Positions 45,781 to 55,375 of a stretch of 64,000 bases of DNA are shown one piece after another (position 1 is the stretch's first letter; each line of letters starts with the position of its first letter). The notes under the pieces were generated by a model that was not told where the DNA came from, made no database searches, and was given only the letters and a program-made list of their open reading frames with translations. The DNA lies in assembly GCF_018309085.1 (NCBI RefSeq), contig NZ_CP070502.1:682001-746000 (forward strand), given 5' to 3'. Position numbers and translations under genes: made by a program. The DNA comes from Sporosarcina sp. Marseille-Q4063 (GTDB lineage: Bacteria; Bacillota; Bacilli; Bacillales_A; Planococcaceae).

Positions 45781-45934
45781 GTCGCCGCCCTCCACTCCAA
45801 TCAACTACTTTCATTGTATAAAGAAAGCTGTTAGTCAGAAGCCTTGTTCCATCCTTGGAATTCCTTGTGTATTTATCTATAACTATCATGCACCTACAAA
45901 AGAAACGTCAACAACCTATCAAAATTAAACCAGC

Positions 45935-46100
45935 GTAGGCGCGCCTTATCAGTGGTAGCCAACCGAACAGCAAAGGGTTCGGTTTGTAAAATTTCTGTGC
46001 ACTTTACAGAAATTATACAGGTTTTGATAAGACTGACAGTAGTTTTCTGTCAGGCTTATAGCGGGAGGCATCCACAAAGTGCGAAAAGATACAGCTCAAT
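45935..46100. repeat. Dispersed palindromic repeat, copy 2
   Basis: Aligned with the reverse complement of 14955-15068 (shared AAACCAGCG, CAGTGGTAGC, GATAAGACTGA, AGGCTTAT, GCATCCAC). A middle insert of about 60 bases has its own hairpins (CCGAAC/GTTCGG and AATTTCTGT/ACAGAAATT). The remaining part of the 524-base gap 45655-46178 holds the end of the IS4 element, the outer arm of the GC-rich element and no recognisable gene. Confidence 0.75.
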
Positions 46101-46178
46101 CTCTCCCTAGCGCAGAAGCGTTTTTAAATCATAGTACTGACTATATACTTTGAACTATTACTCTCATTATAATTCCAA

Positions 46179-49100
46179 TCAAATCTTAAAAGCCTTTTGG
46201 ACAAGTATTTGTGGCTTGCCTCTTCTTGTTTCTACCGTTCCTTCTACTCTTATCATGGCCATTTCGGTTAGTAATGGGTTTGATTCGGCATAGTTTCTTG
46301 GGAAGAATGTGCAGGATACTGTTCCTGTTTCGTCTTGGACTGAAACGAATGCCATTGACTCACCTTTTTTCGTGCGGATGCGTTTGACTTCTGTTATTAG
46401 GCCGATGATGATCATATGCTCTCTGTCTCGCATGGTGGAAATTGACGATGCATTCATGAATTTTCCTTCGTAGTCTTTTTTAAGTTGTAGCGCGGGGTGT
46501 TCGGATAGGTAGAAGCCGAGTACTTCCCGTTCGTATTCTAACATGATCATTCGCGGCATTTTTCCGCCGTCCGTATATTTGGGATTGGCGATTGATGGTA
46601 TAATAGAAGTGAGTAAGTCTTCGCTATCATTCGGTCCTATGAACATTGCGTGTGAAATGGCAGCATCTATAGAAGCTAAAAGTGTGGCACGTGTTTCTCC
46701 AAACTCGTCAAATGCCCCTGCTTTAATAAGAGGGCTAATAACCTTTTCATTGAAAACATCGCTGCCCAGATTAGCGGCGACATCAAACATCGTTTTCCAG
46801 GTCGCTCCGTTATTCCTTGCTTTGAATAATTCAGTATAAAAGTTTTGTGTTACCCCTCGGATAGAACCAAGCCCAATTCGAACTGCACTTTTTTCAACAG
46901 TGAAAAAGTACTCGCTCCTTTTGATAGAGGGCGGTAATATCTGAATTCCATAGGCTTTTGCTTCTTCGATTAACTCAATCGTTTTTTCATTACTCCCCAT
47001 CATTGACGACAGAAGTGCAGCATAAAAATATGCTGGTTCATTCGCTTTTAAATAAGCGAGTCGATAAGAAATGAGTGAATACGCCACAGCGTGACTTTTC
47101 GGAAATCCATAATCGGCAAATTTTACGATTAATTCATAAATAGAAACTGCATCTTGTTTGGGTACGCCATGATTCATCGCGCTCTGTGTAAATTTCTCTC
47201 TCTCATGTTGCAATACTTCGCGATTTTTCTTGCTGACTGCACGTCTGAGAAGATCTGCTTCTCCCATCGTATAGCCTGCAAATTTCACTGCGATTTGCAT
47301 GATTTGCTCCTGATAGACGATAACGCCATAGGTTTCTTTCAAAATCGGTTCAAGGGATGGATGAATGTAAGTGATTTTTTCTTTTCCATGTTTTCTATTG
47401 TTATACAAAGGAATATTATCCATTGGTCCTGGACGATATAAAGCATTAATCGCGAAGATATCTTCAAAACGATTCGGTTGAATCAATCGTAAAGTATCTC
47501 TCATGCCATCCGATTCAAACTGAAATACACCACTCGTGTCGCCTCTTTTAAACACTTCAAATGTTTTTATGTCATTGAGTGGAATCTTTTCAAAATCAAT
47601 TATAACCCCTTTGTCTTTGCGAATGAGTCTTCTGATTCGATCCAGCAATGTCAGATTTCGCAAACCAAGAAAGTCCATTTTTAATAGACCTTGTTCCTCG
47701 ACATCGTTCATCGGCCACTGTGTTAAGTAGATTCCATCTCCCCCGTCTTGAAGCGGCACTGTTTCAACAAGAGGTTTTGGCGATAAGACGACGCCAGCAG
47801 CATGCGTGGATGCGTTTCGTGGCAAACCTTCCAGGGAATTCGCAGCATCAAACCATTGACGTCGGAATAGATCCATCGCAATCCAATCCCGAAGATTCGA
47901 GGATTCTTCAAATGCTCTTTCAAGCGTCATTTTAGAACGATTCGGGATGACACTCGATAAATATGCCATTTCTTCAGTCGAAAAGCCAAAAACGCGCGCG
48001 ACGTTCCGGGCTACCGATCTAGCTGATAGTGTTCCAAATGTTATGATTTGCGCCACAAAGTTTTTGCCGTATTTTTCGGTGACATAATGCAAAACTTCCA
48101 TTCGACGATTATCTGCAAAGTCAATATCGATATCGGGCATTGATTTTCTTTCTGGATTTAAAAAACGTTCAAATATAAGGCCATACCTTATAGGGTCGAC
48201 ATCTGTAATATGCAGGGCAAAAGCGACTAGAGAACCCGCGGAAGATCCACGCCCAGGTCCAGTCAAAATATTGTTTTCAGCCGAAAATCGTATAAAATCT
48301 TCAACGATTAAAAAGTAGTCAGTAAAACCCATCTCTTTAATAATTGTTAATTCATAATCAAGTCGTTCTAAATAACTTTGATCAACTTTGTCTAATCTTT
48401 CGTTTAAACCTTCTAAACATTTTTCGCGTAAGTACATTTTTGAGTCTTGATTCTGCGGCACAGGAAAAACAGGCATTAATGATTTTTCTTTCGTCACTTC
48501 AACATTGCATGACTGAAGGAATGAAGCCGTATTATGCAGCCAATGTTCTTTTCCGGTAAACCATTGATGCAGCTCTTCTTCCGTCGGCATAAAGGCAAAT
48601 TTATATAGTTCTTCCTTCTGCGCAGTTACTTCGCTCATTTTCTCGCCGGTTCGAATAGCCGTGGCAACCTCATAAGCAAATGAATCTTCCGGTCGAATAA
48701 AACGCGATTCGTAAACCGCTGTAATGGATATTGAAGTTGTTTCAGCAATATTCTCAATTGCATTTTCCTCAGCATGTATTTGGCCGCCTGGTCGTGCAAC
48801 GCCAATAAAAACGTTGGACTGCTTGCACTGCTCTTTTATTAAACGAATGGATTCATCGTTGCGTAATCCACCCCACGAAGTATCTGTCATCGGACAAATA
48901 ATGCTGCAGCCGGCGCCGTATGCTTTAAGCCATTGCAGAGGCAGAATTTCAGTCTCTCCCACTGAAATCGCACTGCTGATTTTCATGAGGTTATGATAAC
49001 CGATGTCGTTTTGCGCATAAATGTAAACTAAAACATTCCGTTCTTCTCCGATGTTCAAGTTGACGGACAAGCCAATAACTGGTTGAATGCCATGGCGTTT

Positions 49101-49259
49101 CAAAACTTTAGAAAATGTGCGAACACCGTATAATTTCGAGTTTACGATGGACGCAACTGTAGCCCCTCTACTTTTCAGTAACGGGGCTAGTTCGTTTAAT
49201 TTAATAATTCCTCGTAATAGGTCTGCACCCGTTACTAATTGCGGATAGACTAGTGTCAC
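46179..49259 (-). CDS. dnaE: DNA polymerase III alpha subunit DnaE
   Basis: 1026 aa; GTG start at 49259 with GGGGGG 6 nt upstream, better than the TTG six codons earlier. C-family replicative polymerase that extends RNA primers before PolC takes over in Bacilli. Polymerase catalytic Asp pair in MPDIDIDFADNRR; GRGSSAGSLVAFAL, helix-hairpin-helix and a C-terminal OB fold (IIGLITEVKRIRTKKG). The N-terminal PHP domain has lost the metal-binding His motif: the usual H-x-H-S-x-Y region reads YPQLVTGADL. Somewhat shorter than the B. subtilis protein. Confidence 0.95.
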   Translation of the reverse strand: MTLVYPQLVTGADLLRGIIKLNELAPLLKSRGATVASIVNSKLYGVRTFSKVLKRHGIQPVIGLSVNLNIGEERNVLVYIYAQNDIGYHNLMKISSAISVGETEILPLQWLKAYGAGCSIICPMTDTSWGGLRNDESIRLIKEQCKQSNVFIGVARPGGQIHAEENAIENIAETTSISITAVYESRFIRPEDSFAYEVATAIRTGEKMSEVTAQKEELYKFAFMPTEEELHQWFTGKEHWLHNTASFLQSCNVEVTKEKSLMPVFPVPQNQDSKMYLREKCLEGLNERLDKVDQSYLERLDYELTIIKEMGFTDYFLIVEDFIRFSAENNILTGPGRGSSAGSLVAFALHITDVDPIRYGLIFERFLNPERKSMPDIDIDFADNRRMEVLHYVTEKYGKNFVAQIITFGTLSARSVARNVARVFGFSTEEMAYLSSVIPNRSKMTLERAFEESSNLRDWIAMDLFRRQWFDAANSLEGLPRNASTHAAGVVLSPKPLVETVPLQDGGDGIYLTQWPMNDVEEQGLLKMDFLGLRNLTLLDRIRRLIRKDKGVIIDFEKIPLNDIKTFEVFKRGDTSGVFQFESDGMRDTLRLIQPNRFEDIFAINALYRPGPMDNIPLYNNRKHGKEKITYIHPSLEPILKETYGVIVYQEQIMQIAVKFAGYTMGEADLLRRAVSKKNREVLQHEREKFTQSAMNHGVPKQDAVSIYELIVKFADYGFPKSHAVAYSLISYRLAYLKANEPAYFYAALLSSMMGSNEKTIELIEEAKAYGIQILPPSIKRSEYFFTVEKSAVRIGLGSIRGVTQNFYTELFKARNNGATWKTMFDVAANLGSDVFNEKVISPLIKAGAFDEFGETRATLLASIDAAISHAMFIGPNDSEDLLTSIIPSIANPKYTDGGKMPRMIMLEYEREVLGFYLSEHPALQLKKDYEGKFMNASSISTMRDREHMIIIGLITEVKRIRTKKGESMAFVSVQDETGTVSCTFFPRNYAESNPLLTEMAMIRVEGTVETRRGKPQILVQKAFKI

Positions 49260-49281
49260 TGAATTCCCCCCGCTCAATTTT

Positions 49282-50217
49282 TCATTTGCACAGTTGTTGC
49301 AGTTTGCCGATTAATACGTCCGCTTCTTCCCAAGAGTAAACAGAAGCTCCCGAAGCTAGCGGATGCCCCCCGCCGTTAAATTGTGCCGCAAGCGTATTAA
49401 TAATAGGTCCTTTAGAGCGTAATCGTACACGAATTTGATTTTCTTCTTCAATTAATATTGCCCATGCACGAATACCTTTCACTTCTCCCAATGAACCGCC
49501 GAGTTGTGATGTTTCAATCGGTGTAACATTAAACTTTTCAAGCGTCGCTTTATCAAGTTTGATAAAAGCGGCACCGTTTTCGTCAATTTCGAAATTTTGA
49601 TAAATATAGCCTTGAAGATGAAGAATTTTACGATCGACTTCATACATTCCAGCAAAAAGATCTTCTCGACTAAATTCGTATTTAATAAGTTCACTTGCCA
49701 TATCAAATGTTTTGACGGTTGCGCTTGGAAACATAAACCGACCCGTATCTCCGACAATACCCGCAAAAAGTAATCTCGCTGATGTAACCGGCAATGTCCA
49801 GTTGTTCTTTTTCTTTGCGTATTCAAATAATGATGCAATCATTTCTGAAGTCGAACTCGCACTTGTATCTACCCATTTAATATCCCCATATGGATCTGCA
49901 TCCGGGTGATGATCAATTTTCATAAGAAGCGCGCCTTCTGTGTAAAACTCCCCGTCGATTCTTTCTGTGTTCCCGGTATCCGTAACAATAACAAGCGCAT
50001 CCTTATACAATGAACGAGCCACAACGTCCGGAACAGCCAGGTATGTAAGCGATTCTTCATGTTCCCCGGCAGCAAAAACTTTTTTATCAGGATAATTTTC
50101 TAAAATAAGTTCTTTCAAGCCAATTTGCGAGCCATAAGCATCCGGATCCGGCCGAATATGACGGTGAATAATGATTGTTTCGTACTTCTCAATTGTGTCT
50201 ATGATTTGTCTTTTCAT
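49282..50217 (-). CDS. nrnA: Bifunctional oligoribonuclease / pAp phosphatase NrnA
   Basis: 311 aa DHH/DHHA1 phosphoesterase. N-terminal HRHIRPDPDAYGS, central DTGNTER and DHHPDADPYGD metal-binding motifs, and the C-terminal DHHA1 motif GGGHPLASGAS. Degrades nanoRNA and dephosphorylates 3'-phosphoadenosine 5'-phosphate. Located next to dnaE as in Bacillus (ytqI). GGAGG precedes the ATG. Confidence 0.95.
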   Translation of the reverse strand: MKRQIIDTIEKYETIIIHRHIRPDPDAYGSQIGLKELILENYPDKKVFAAGEHEESLTYLAVPDVVARSLYKDALVIVTDTGNTERIDGEFYTEGALLMKIDHHPDADPYGDIKWVDTSASSTSEMIASLFEYAKKKNNWTLPVTSARLLFAGIVGDTGRFMFPSATVKTFDMASELIKYEFSREDLFAGMYEVDRKILHLQGYIYQNFEIDENGAAFIKLDKATLEKFNVTPIETSQLGGSLGEVKGIRAWAILIEEENQIRVRLRSKGPIINTLAAQFNGGGHPLASGASVYSWEEADVLIGKLQQLCK

Positions 50218-50313
50218 CCTAAATTCCTCCGAGTAAAATATATTCCAGTCGCATTCCGTTCCAAAAGTCGATACAATAAGAGTTAAGTTTTTAGTTATGG
50301 AGGGCGGACTTAC

Positions 50314-50631
50314 ATGTTAAATTACATACTTGTATTTTTAATTATTGTTTCTGTTGTTTATTACATCTATTTTAAGATGCGGCAATTCAGAACATCGCAT
50401 ATGCATCCAATCCGAAAAAAAATGTATGCGAGCATGGCTGGAGCCTCACTTGGAGGATTTCTTTTGTTTTTCGGAATAAACCAAGTCATCTTATTTGATA
50501 AGGTTGCAAACTATATTGTTGCCGCAATTTTTATTGCACTCGGCTTATATGTATTAATCGTGAATTATCGCGGTTATGCACATTATAAAAAGTTCGTTAT
50601 TGAAGAAGAAGAAATAAATCCGATTAACTAG
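50314..50631 (+). CDS. ytpI: YtpI-like membrane protein
   Basis: 105 aa with three hydrophobic segments (about 3-20, 42-60, 66-85) and a short acidic tail EEEEINPIN. Matches YtpI by length, topology and place between nrnA and ytoI. Function unknown. GGAGGG 8 nt upstream of ATG; divergent from nrnA. Confidence 0.82.
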   Translation: MLNYILVFLIIVSVVYYIYFKMRQFRTSHMHPIRKKMYASMAGASLGGFLLFFGINQVILFDKVANYIVAAIFIALGLYVLIVNYRGYAHYKKFVIEEEEINPIN

Positions 50632-50657
50632 TGCATTCATCATGCATTAGTTTTTTT
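50628..50657 (+). terminator. ytpI terminator
   Basis: CTAGTGCAT (50628-50636) and ATGCATTAG (50642-50650) pair, followed by seven T residues. Confidence 0.85.
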
Positions 50658-50675
50658 GTTCGAAAAATTGAAATC

Positions 50676-51983
50676 TTATCTTTCGAATAATTGATACATG
50701 ACCATCGCCTTGGCAACCAGTTCATCATCTGCAAATACATCAAAATCCACTTTAACAAATCGTCGACTCATTTGTAGTATTCTAGGATACACGCTCACGA
50801 CAGTACCGAGTTGAACAGGTTGAATAAAATATAAGGAAACATTTTCTGCGATTCCTTCTCCGCGTTTCTGCATTTTAATCGCCCGATTTCCCGCTTCTGT
50901 CAGTAAAGTCATCATGGCACCGCTTGATAACGATCCAAACTGATTCGTCAACTGAGGAATAACTGTAAATTCAATTGAAGGGATATCACCTTTGACGACT
51001 TTTATTTGTTTTTTAACAATGTCATCGATGGTTTCACCTTGGTGGGGTTGTCGTTGTGCAGTTTGAAACGATTTTAGAACATCTTCGCGAGAAACGATTC
51101 CGATGAACTCACCCATTTCATTTACAACGGGCAGTAAATCTATCCCTTCCCAAATCATACTATGCGCCGCAGCAGCTACACTTGTATTTTCAGTGACTGT
51201 TATCGGATCACGTGTCATGACCTTTTCAATTTTTTCTTCATCAGCTTTTCCAATGGTGTCCCTCGAGGTAACAATACCGACTAATTTATCTTTAAGATTA
51301 ATAACAGGATACCCTAAATGCCCTGTATTTTTATTGCGATTATTAAAATCCTTTACTGTATCTTTAATCGACAATACGACTGTTTCAGATAAAGGTGTTA
51401 ATATATCAACCGCTAGCAGGATTTCTTTTTCAATCAACTGATCATAGATAGCGCGATTCAGCATCGTTGCCACTGTAAATGAATCATAACTAGACGAGAT
51501 AATCGGGAGTTCCAATTCATCCGCCAACTTTTTCACTTCATCTGTTGCGTCAAAGCCGCCAGTTACAAGTACCGCTGCCCCGGCCATCAGCGCAATTTCA
51601 TGGGCTTTCATTCGGTTTCCGACAATCAAGAGACTTCCCGCTTCAATGTAGCGCATCATATCCCCTAATTGCATAGCCCCGATAACGAATTTTGTAAGTG
51701 TTTTATGTAAACCCGCACGTCCGCCGAGCACTTGTCCATCTACGATATTCAACACTTCTGCAAATGTTAAACGTTCTATGCTTTCTCTTTTTTTCTTTTC
51801 AATTCGGATTGTTCCAACGCGTTCAATCGTATTGACTAATTTGCGATTTTCTGCCTCTTTGATTGCGCGATAGGCAGTTCCATCACTAACAGACAATTCC
51901 TTCGCAACTTGGCGAACAGATATTTTTTCTCCAACTGCAAGGCCTTTTATATACCGTAATATTAATTCATGTTTAGTCGACAT
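50676..51983 (-). CDS. ytoI: YtoI-like regulator: HTH, DRTGG, CBS pair and hot-dog domain
   Basis: 435 aa. N-terminal helix-turn-helix (ISVRQVAKELSVSDGTAYRAI), DRTGG domain (about 70-180), two CBS domains (about 190-310, ending VVNEMGEFIGIVSREDVLKSF) and a C-terminal thioesterase-like hot-dog domain. CBS domains generally bind adenosine nucleotides and the combination suggests a nucleotide- or acyl-sensing regulator. Function unproven. Alone on its strand next to ytkL. Confidence 0.88.
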   Translation of the reverse strand: MSTKHELILRYIKGLAVGEKISVRQVAKELSVSDGTAYRAIKEAENRKLVNTIERVGTIRIEKKKRESIERLTFAEVLNIVDGQVLGGRAGLHKTLTKFVIGAMQLGDMMRYIEAGSLLIVGNRMKAHEIALMAGAAVLVTGGFDATDEVKKLADELELPIISSSYDSFTVATMLNRAIYDQLIEKEILLAVDILTPLSETVVLSIKDTVKDFNNRNKNTGHLGYPVINLKDKLVGIVTSRDTIGKADEEKIEKVMTRDPITVTENTSVAAAAHSMIWEGIDLLPVVNEMGEFIGIVSREDVLKSFQTAQRQPHQGETIDDIVKKQIKVVKGDIPSIEFTVIPQLTNQFGSLSSGAMMTLLTEAGNRAIKMQKRGEGIAENVSLYFIQPVQLGTVVSVYPRILQMSRRFVKVDFDVFADDELVAKAMVMYQLFER

Positions 51984-52036
51984 TTCTTCACCTTTTCTTT
52001 GGTGGTATCTACTGTCTATTCTACCACAAATTAAAA

Positions 52037-52075
52037 TAAAAACGATCCGGCCACTTAAAGATAAGGGCCGGACCG
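52037..52075 (-). terminator. ytkL terminator
   Basis: GGTCCGGCC and GGCCGGATC (52044-52074) form the stem, followed by TTTTTA on the minus strand. Confidence 0.85.
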
Positions 52076-52080
52076 TGAAT

Positions 52081-52761
52081 TTAGCATTCGAACATGTCGC
52101 CCGCCGCCATTATCTTCACTTCATGCCTTAGCACAAGTGCTTTAAAGACTTCGGGATCTTGTTCAATTGGCGGAAATGTATTGAAATGTACCGGAATTGT
52201 TAATTTTGGATTTAATAGTTTAACCGCATAGGCTGCATCTTCAGGACCCATCGTAAAGTTATCGCCAATTGGCAGAAATGCAACGTCGATAGGATGCCGC
52301 TTTCCGATTAACTCCATATCTCCAAAAACTGCCGTGTCCCCGGCGTGATATACTGTTTTCCCTTCAGCTGTGAATAAAATCCCTGCAGGCATTCCTGTGT
52401 AAATAAACTCATTATCTTCTGTTTGATAGGACGAACTATGAAATGCTTGTGTGAATTTCACAGTTCCAAATTCGAACTCTTTCGCGCCGCCCAAATTCAT
52501 GCCGTGCGTCCGAAGACCTTGTAAGCCCATATAAACTGCTAACTCATTCGGTGCCACAACAAGTGCATCGCTCGCTTTCGCAATTTCCACAGTGTCGCCG
52601 ACGTGATCATTATGTCCATGAGTTAGCAGAATGACATCGGGTTTCTCGTCTTCAACGACAAGATCCGTTAACTTATTCCCATTAATGAATGGATCTATTA
52701 ATATCGTAAATTCACCCGTTTTTATTTTGACAACTGAATGACCATGATATGAAATTTGCAT
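52081..52761 (-). CDS. ytkL: Metal-dependent hydrolase YtkL (UPF0173)
   Basis: 226 aa metallo-beta-lactamase fold protein. HGHSVVKI at the N-terminus, metal motif [11 protein letters not shown] (HxHxDH), then [11 protein letters not shown] and a distal His in IPVHFNTF. The UPF0173 group has unknown physiological substrates. The 3' end is marked by a strong terminator. Confidence 0.9.
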   Translation of the reverse strand: MQISYHGHSVVKIKTGEFTILIDPFINGNKLTDLVVEDEKPDVILLTHGHNDHVGDTVEIAKASDALVVAPNELAVYMGLQGLRTHGMNLGGAKEFEFGTVKFTQAFHSSSYQTEDNEFIYTGMPAGILFTAEGKTVYHAGDTAVFGDMELIGKRHPIDVAFLPIGDNFTMGPEDAAYAVKLLNPKLTIPVHFNTFPPIEQDPEVFKALVLRHEVKIMAAGDMFEC

Positions 52762-52822
52762 TTAAATTCCCTCCATTTAATAATTCGAGATAAATTGCTT
52801 CACTCTCTTACCTTCTATACAC

Positions 52823-52851
52823 TGTCGTAAATACCTCTTTTTTGGTATGAT
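52823..52851 (+). promoter_or_regulatory. Promoter of the M24 peptidase gene
   Basis: TGTCGT (52823-52828), 17 nt, TATGAT (52846-52851) with an extended -10 TGG directly before. The ATG at 52847 that could be taken as a start codon is part of this -10 box. Confidence 0.55.
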
Positions 52852-52879
52852 TAAGCTAGAACATAAGGAGGCTACTACA

Positions 52880-53980
52880 TTGACTAACGTAACAGAAATT
52901 CAAAAGTTTTTACAAGAACAAGACATTGACGCGGCTTTTATTACGACACCTGATAATGTTTTTTACATATCCGGATTCGACAGCACGCCACATGAAAGGC
53001 TTTTAGGTGTCATGCTATTTAAAGACGCAGACCCTTTTCTCATCTGTCCATTAATGGAAGTTCCAGATGTGAAAGCAACGGGATGGTCACATGAAGTTGT
53101 CGGTCATGTCGACACTGAGGATGCATGGGATGTTGTGTTAAAAGCAGTTAAGCAACGTGGTTCGACTCCTGCATCAGTCGCCATTGAAAAATCCCATTTG
53201 ACGGTTGAAAGATTGGAGCGCATGACGGATTTATTCCAAGGTGCTACATTCCATCGACTCGATGAAAAGCTAAACAGCATGAGAGTCATTAAAAACGAAG
53301 AAGAACTTGCAAACCTGCGGATAGCGGCTGAACTTGCTGATTATGCAATTGAAGTTGGCTGTCGTGAAATTGCGGAAGGTAAAACAGAGCTTGAAATTTT
53401 GATGGCGATTGAATTTGAAATGAAGAAAAAAGGCGTACAAAAAATGTCGTTTGAAACGATGGTGCTTTCTGGTCCAAAAACCGCCTCTCCTCATGGTGTT
53501 CCTGGAGATCGTAAAATTGAGCAAGGCGATTTCATACTGTTCGATCTGGGCGTTGTTTACAACGGCTATTGTTCCGATATCACAAGAACTGTCGCATTCG
53601 GCGAACCGACTGCAGCAAAACGAGAAATTTATGAAACGGTCAAAAAAGCAGAACAAGCAGCTGTCGATTTAGTTCGACCTGGCGTTAAAGCAAAAGAAAT
53701 CGACAAAGCGGCGCGAAACATTATCGATGATGCCGGATTTGGCGAATATTTCACGCACCGGATCGGACACGGCCTTGGCATTTCCGTTCATGAATATCCT
53801 TCAATAACTGGCGCAAATGAAATGAAGTTAGAAGAAGGCATGGTCTTTACAATCGAACCTGGAATCTACAAATCAGATGTAACTGGCGTTCGTATTGAAG
53901 ATGATGTTGTTGTTACAGCTGACGGAGTCGAGGTTCTTACTAAGTTTCCAAAAGAACTTCAAATTATTGAACCGAAGTAA
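52880..53980 (+). CDS. Xaa-Pro peptidase (M24 family)
   Basis: 366 aa. TTG start at 52880 with GGAGG 8 nt upstream. N-terminal creatinase-like domain, then the pita-bread metallopeptidase domain with ligands Asp in FDLGVVYNGYCSDITRT, His in HRIGHGLGISVHE and Glu in EPGIY and RIEDDV. Expected to be a cytosolic aminopeptidase or dipeptidase cleaving before proline, like B. subtilis YqhT/YkvY; which one cannot be decided. Confidence 0.9.
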   Translation: MTNVTEIQKFLQEQDIDAAFITTPDNVFYISGFDSTPHERLLGVMLFKDADPFLICPLMEVPDVKATGWSHEVVGHVDTEDAWDVVLKAVKQRGSTPASVAIEKSHLTVERLERMTDLFQGATFHRLDEKLNSMRVIKNEEELANLRIAAELADYAIEVGCREIAEGKTELEILMAIEFEMKKKGVQKMSFETMVLSGPKTASPHGVPGDRKIEQGDFILFDLGVVYNGYCSDITRTVAFGEPTAAKREIYETVKKAEQAAVDLVRPGVKAKEIDKAARNIIDDAGFGEYFTHRIGHGLGISVHEYPSITGANEMKLEEGMVFTIEPGIYKSDVTGVRIEDDVVVTADGVEVLTKFPKELQIIEPK

Positions 53981-53995
53981 TAAGTAGAAATCTTA

Positions 53996-54038
53996 CCGGG
54001 TGCTTGAATGGTTTATTGTTCAAGCACTCGGTTTTTTT
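53996..54038 (+). terminator. Terminator of the M24 peptidase gene
   Basis: CCGGGTGCTTGAA and TTCAAGCACTCGG pair over TGGTTTATTG, followed by seven T residues. Confidence 0.9.
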
Positions 54039-54047
54039 GTAGTTAAT

Positions 54048-54164
54048 TTTGCTTGCACTCTGATGGGGTTTGCTTGCACTTAGGAGTGATTTACTTGCAC
54101 ACTTCTGACAGTTACTTGCACTTGAGTGTAGTTTGCTTGCACTCAAAAAATTTTGCTTGCAAGT
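54048..54164. repeat. Tandem repeat with 21-bp period
   Basis: Six copies of TTTRCTTGCACTY start at 54048, 54069, 54090, 54111, 54132 and 54152 (spacing 21, 21, 21, 21, 20), with variable 8-bp spacers between. Lies between two convergent terminators. Read on the other strand it would give a seven-residue repeat SASKxxx, but the frame has no gene-like start or other support. Confidence 0.85.
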
Positions 54165-54221
54165 CAGGACCTTCTACCCGCACGAAAACCATTGTGATGT
54201 CCGCGGAAAGTCTTCGTCCAA

Positions 54222-54251
54222 AATTAAAAAAGCTGCCAGTTGGCGGCAGCC
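54222..54251 (-). terminator. ald terminator
   Basis: GCTGCC and GGCAGC (54232-54250) form the stem with AGTTGGC loop; a T-run follows on the minus strand. Confidence 0.85.
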
Positions 54252-54256
54252 TTTGT

Positions 54257-55375
54257 TTATTCTGTTAATAATGATTCTACCGGAACATATTCAAGATCTT
54301 GGGCTTCTGCTACTGCTTGATACGTTACGAAGCCATTGTATGTGTTGATCCCCTTTTGCAGCGCTAGATTGTCAAGACTAGCTTGCTTGATGCCTTTGTT
54401 GGCAATTTGCAGGGCGTATTGTACAGTGTTGTTTGTTAAACCAAGCGTCGATGTTCTTGGAACAGCCCCGGGCATGTTTGCAACTGCATAATGGACAACA
54501 CCGTGTTTGACATAAGTTGGCTCATCATGTGTCGTAACCCGGTCGGAAGTTTCAAATATACCGCCTTGGTCTATCGCGATGTCAACGAGGACCGAACCAG
54601 GACTCATCGATTTAACCATTTCCTCAGAAACTAGTTTAGGTGCTCTAGCGCCCGGGATTAGAACTGCCCCTATTACAAGATCTGCTTCTTTCACTGCCTC
54701 AGCAATCGTAAATGGATTGGAAACGAGTGTTTGAATATCATTCCCGAACATTTCCTCTAACTGGCGAAGCCGCTCGACTGAGAGGTCAAGAATGGTTACT
54801 TGAGCACCCATTCCGACTGCGACTCGTGCTGCAGTCGTGCCTGCCATGCCTCCCCCGATTATGGTTACTTTAGCGCGGGAGACTCCTGGAATTCCTCCCA
54901 GAAGAATACCCTTGCCGCCATTTGTTTTCTGGAGAAACTGCGAACCGATTTGGGTTGCCATACGTCCGGCGACTTCACTCATCGGTGCAAGTAATGGCAG
55001 TGAATTATTTGGAAGTTGTACCGTTTCATAGGCAATTCCAGTTACTTTTTTATCAATTAATTCTTTTGTCAATTCAGCTTCTTGTGCAAGGTGAAAATAT
55101 GTGAAAATAATTTGACCTTCACGGAAATAATCATATTCAACTTTCTTTGGCTCTTTTACTTTCATGATCAATTCTGCATCCCATGCTTCTTTAGCTGTAG
55201 AGACGATAGTTGCGCCAACCTCAGCATAATCCTCGTCTGTAAAGTTTGACCCGAGGCCAGCACCTGTTTCAATGAACACTTCATGACCAGCTGTTTTTAA
55301 TGTGAAAGCGCCGGCTGGAGTCATAGCTACGCGGTTTTCATTATTTAGTATTTCTTTCGGAACTCCAATTCGCAT
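54257..55375 (-). CDS. ald: Alanine dehydrogenase
   Basis: 372 aa from ATG at 55375 (GGAGGG upstream). [20 protein letters not shown] is the family start; NAD-binding [18 protein letters not shown], catalytic Lys/His region VKVKEPK and VDIAIDQGG. Interconverts alanine and pyruvate plus ammonia with NAD, used in alanine catabolism. A 20-codon upstream extension in frame has no support. Confidence 0.97.
   Translation of the reverse strand: MRIGVPKEILNNENRVAMTPAGAFTLKTAGHEVFIETGAGLGSNFTDEDYAEVGATIVSTAKEAWDAELIMKVKEPKKVEYDYFREGQIIFTYFHLAQEAELTKELIDKKVTGIAYETVQLPNNSLPLLAPMSEVAGRMATQIGSQFLQKTNGGKGILLGGIPGVSRAKVTIIGGGMAGTTAARVAVGMGAQVTILDLSVERLRQLEEMFGNDIQTLVSNPFTIAEAVKEADLVIGAVLIPGARAPKLVSEEMVKSMSPGSVLVDIAIDQGGIFETSDRVTTHDEPTYVKHGVVHYAVANMPGAVPRTSTLGLTNNTVQYALQIANKGIKQASLDNLALQKGINTYNGFVTYQAVAEAQDLEYVPVESLLTE

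Larger units (their letters stand above)
42600..45806. repeat. GC-rich palindromic intergenic element, split by two insertion sequences
   Basis: The pieces 42600-42656, 44093-44153 and 45791-45806 join into one element of about 134 bp. Its outer ends are GTTGATT (42601-42607) and AATCAAC (about 45797-45803), and inside them GCGGGCGG faces CGCCGCCC. The middle has GGGGCTCC / CTCCCCTG type arms. It resembles GC-rich intergenic repeats common in Bacilli. Both insertion sequences described below lie inside it. Confidence 0.7.

Noticed and set aside
52847..52879. ATG at 52847 as start of the M24 peptidase
   Set aside because: It falls in the -10 promoter box; the TTG at 52880 has the properly placed GGAGG.
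53964..54146. Minus-strand frame with SASK-type heptapeptide repeats
   Set aside because: It is the translation of the 21-bp tandem repeat, overlaps a terminator and the 3' end of the M24 peptidase gene, and has no ribosome-binding site.
54048..54164. Origin or DnaA-box cluster
   Set aside because: The core TTTGCTTGCACT does not match TTATNCACA and dnaA is not nearby.
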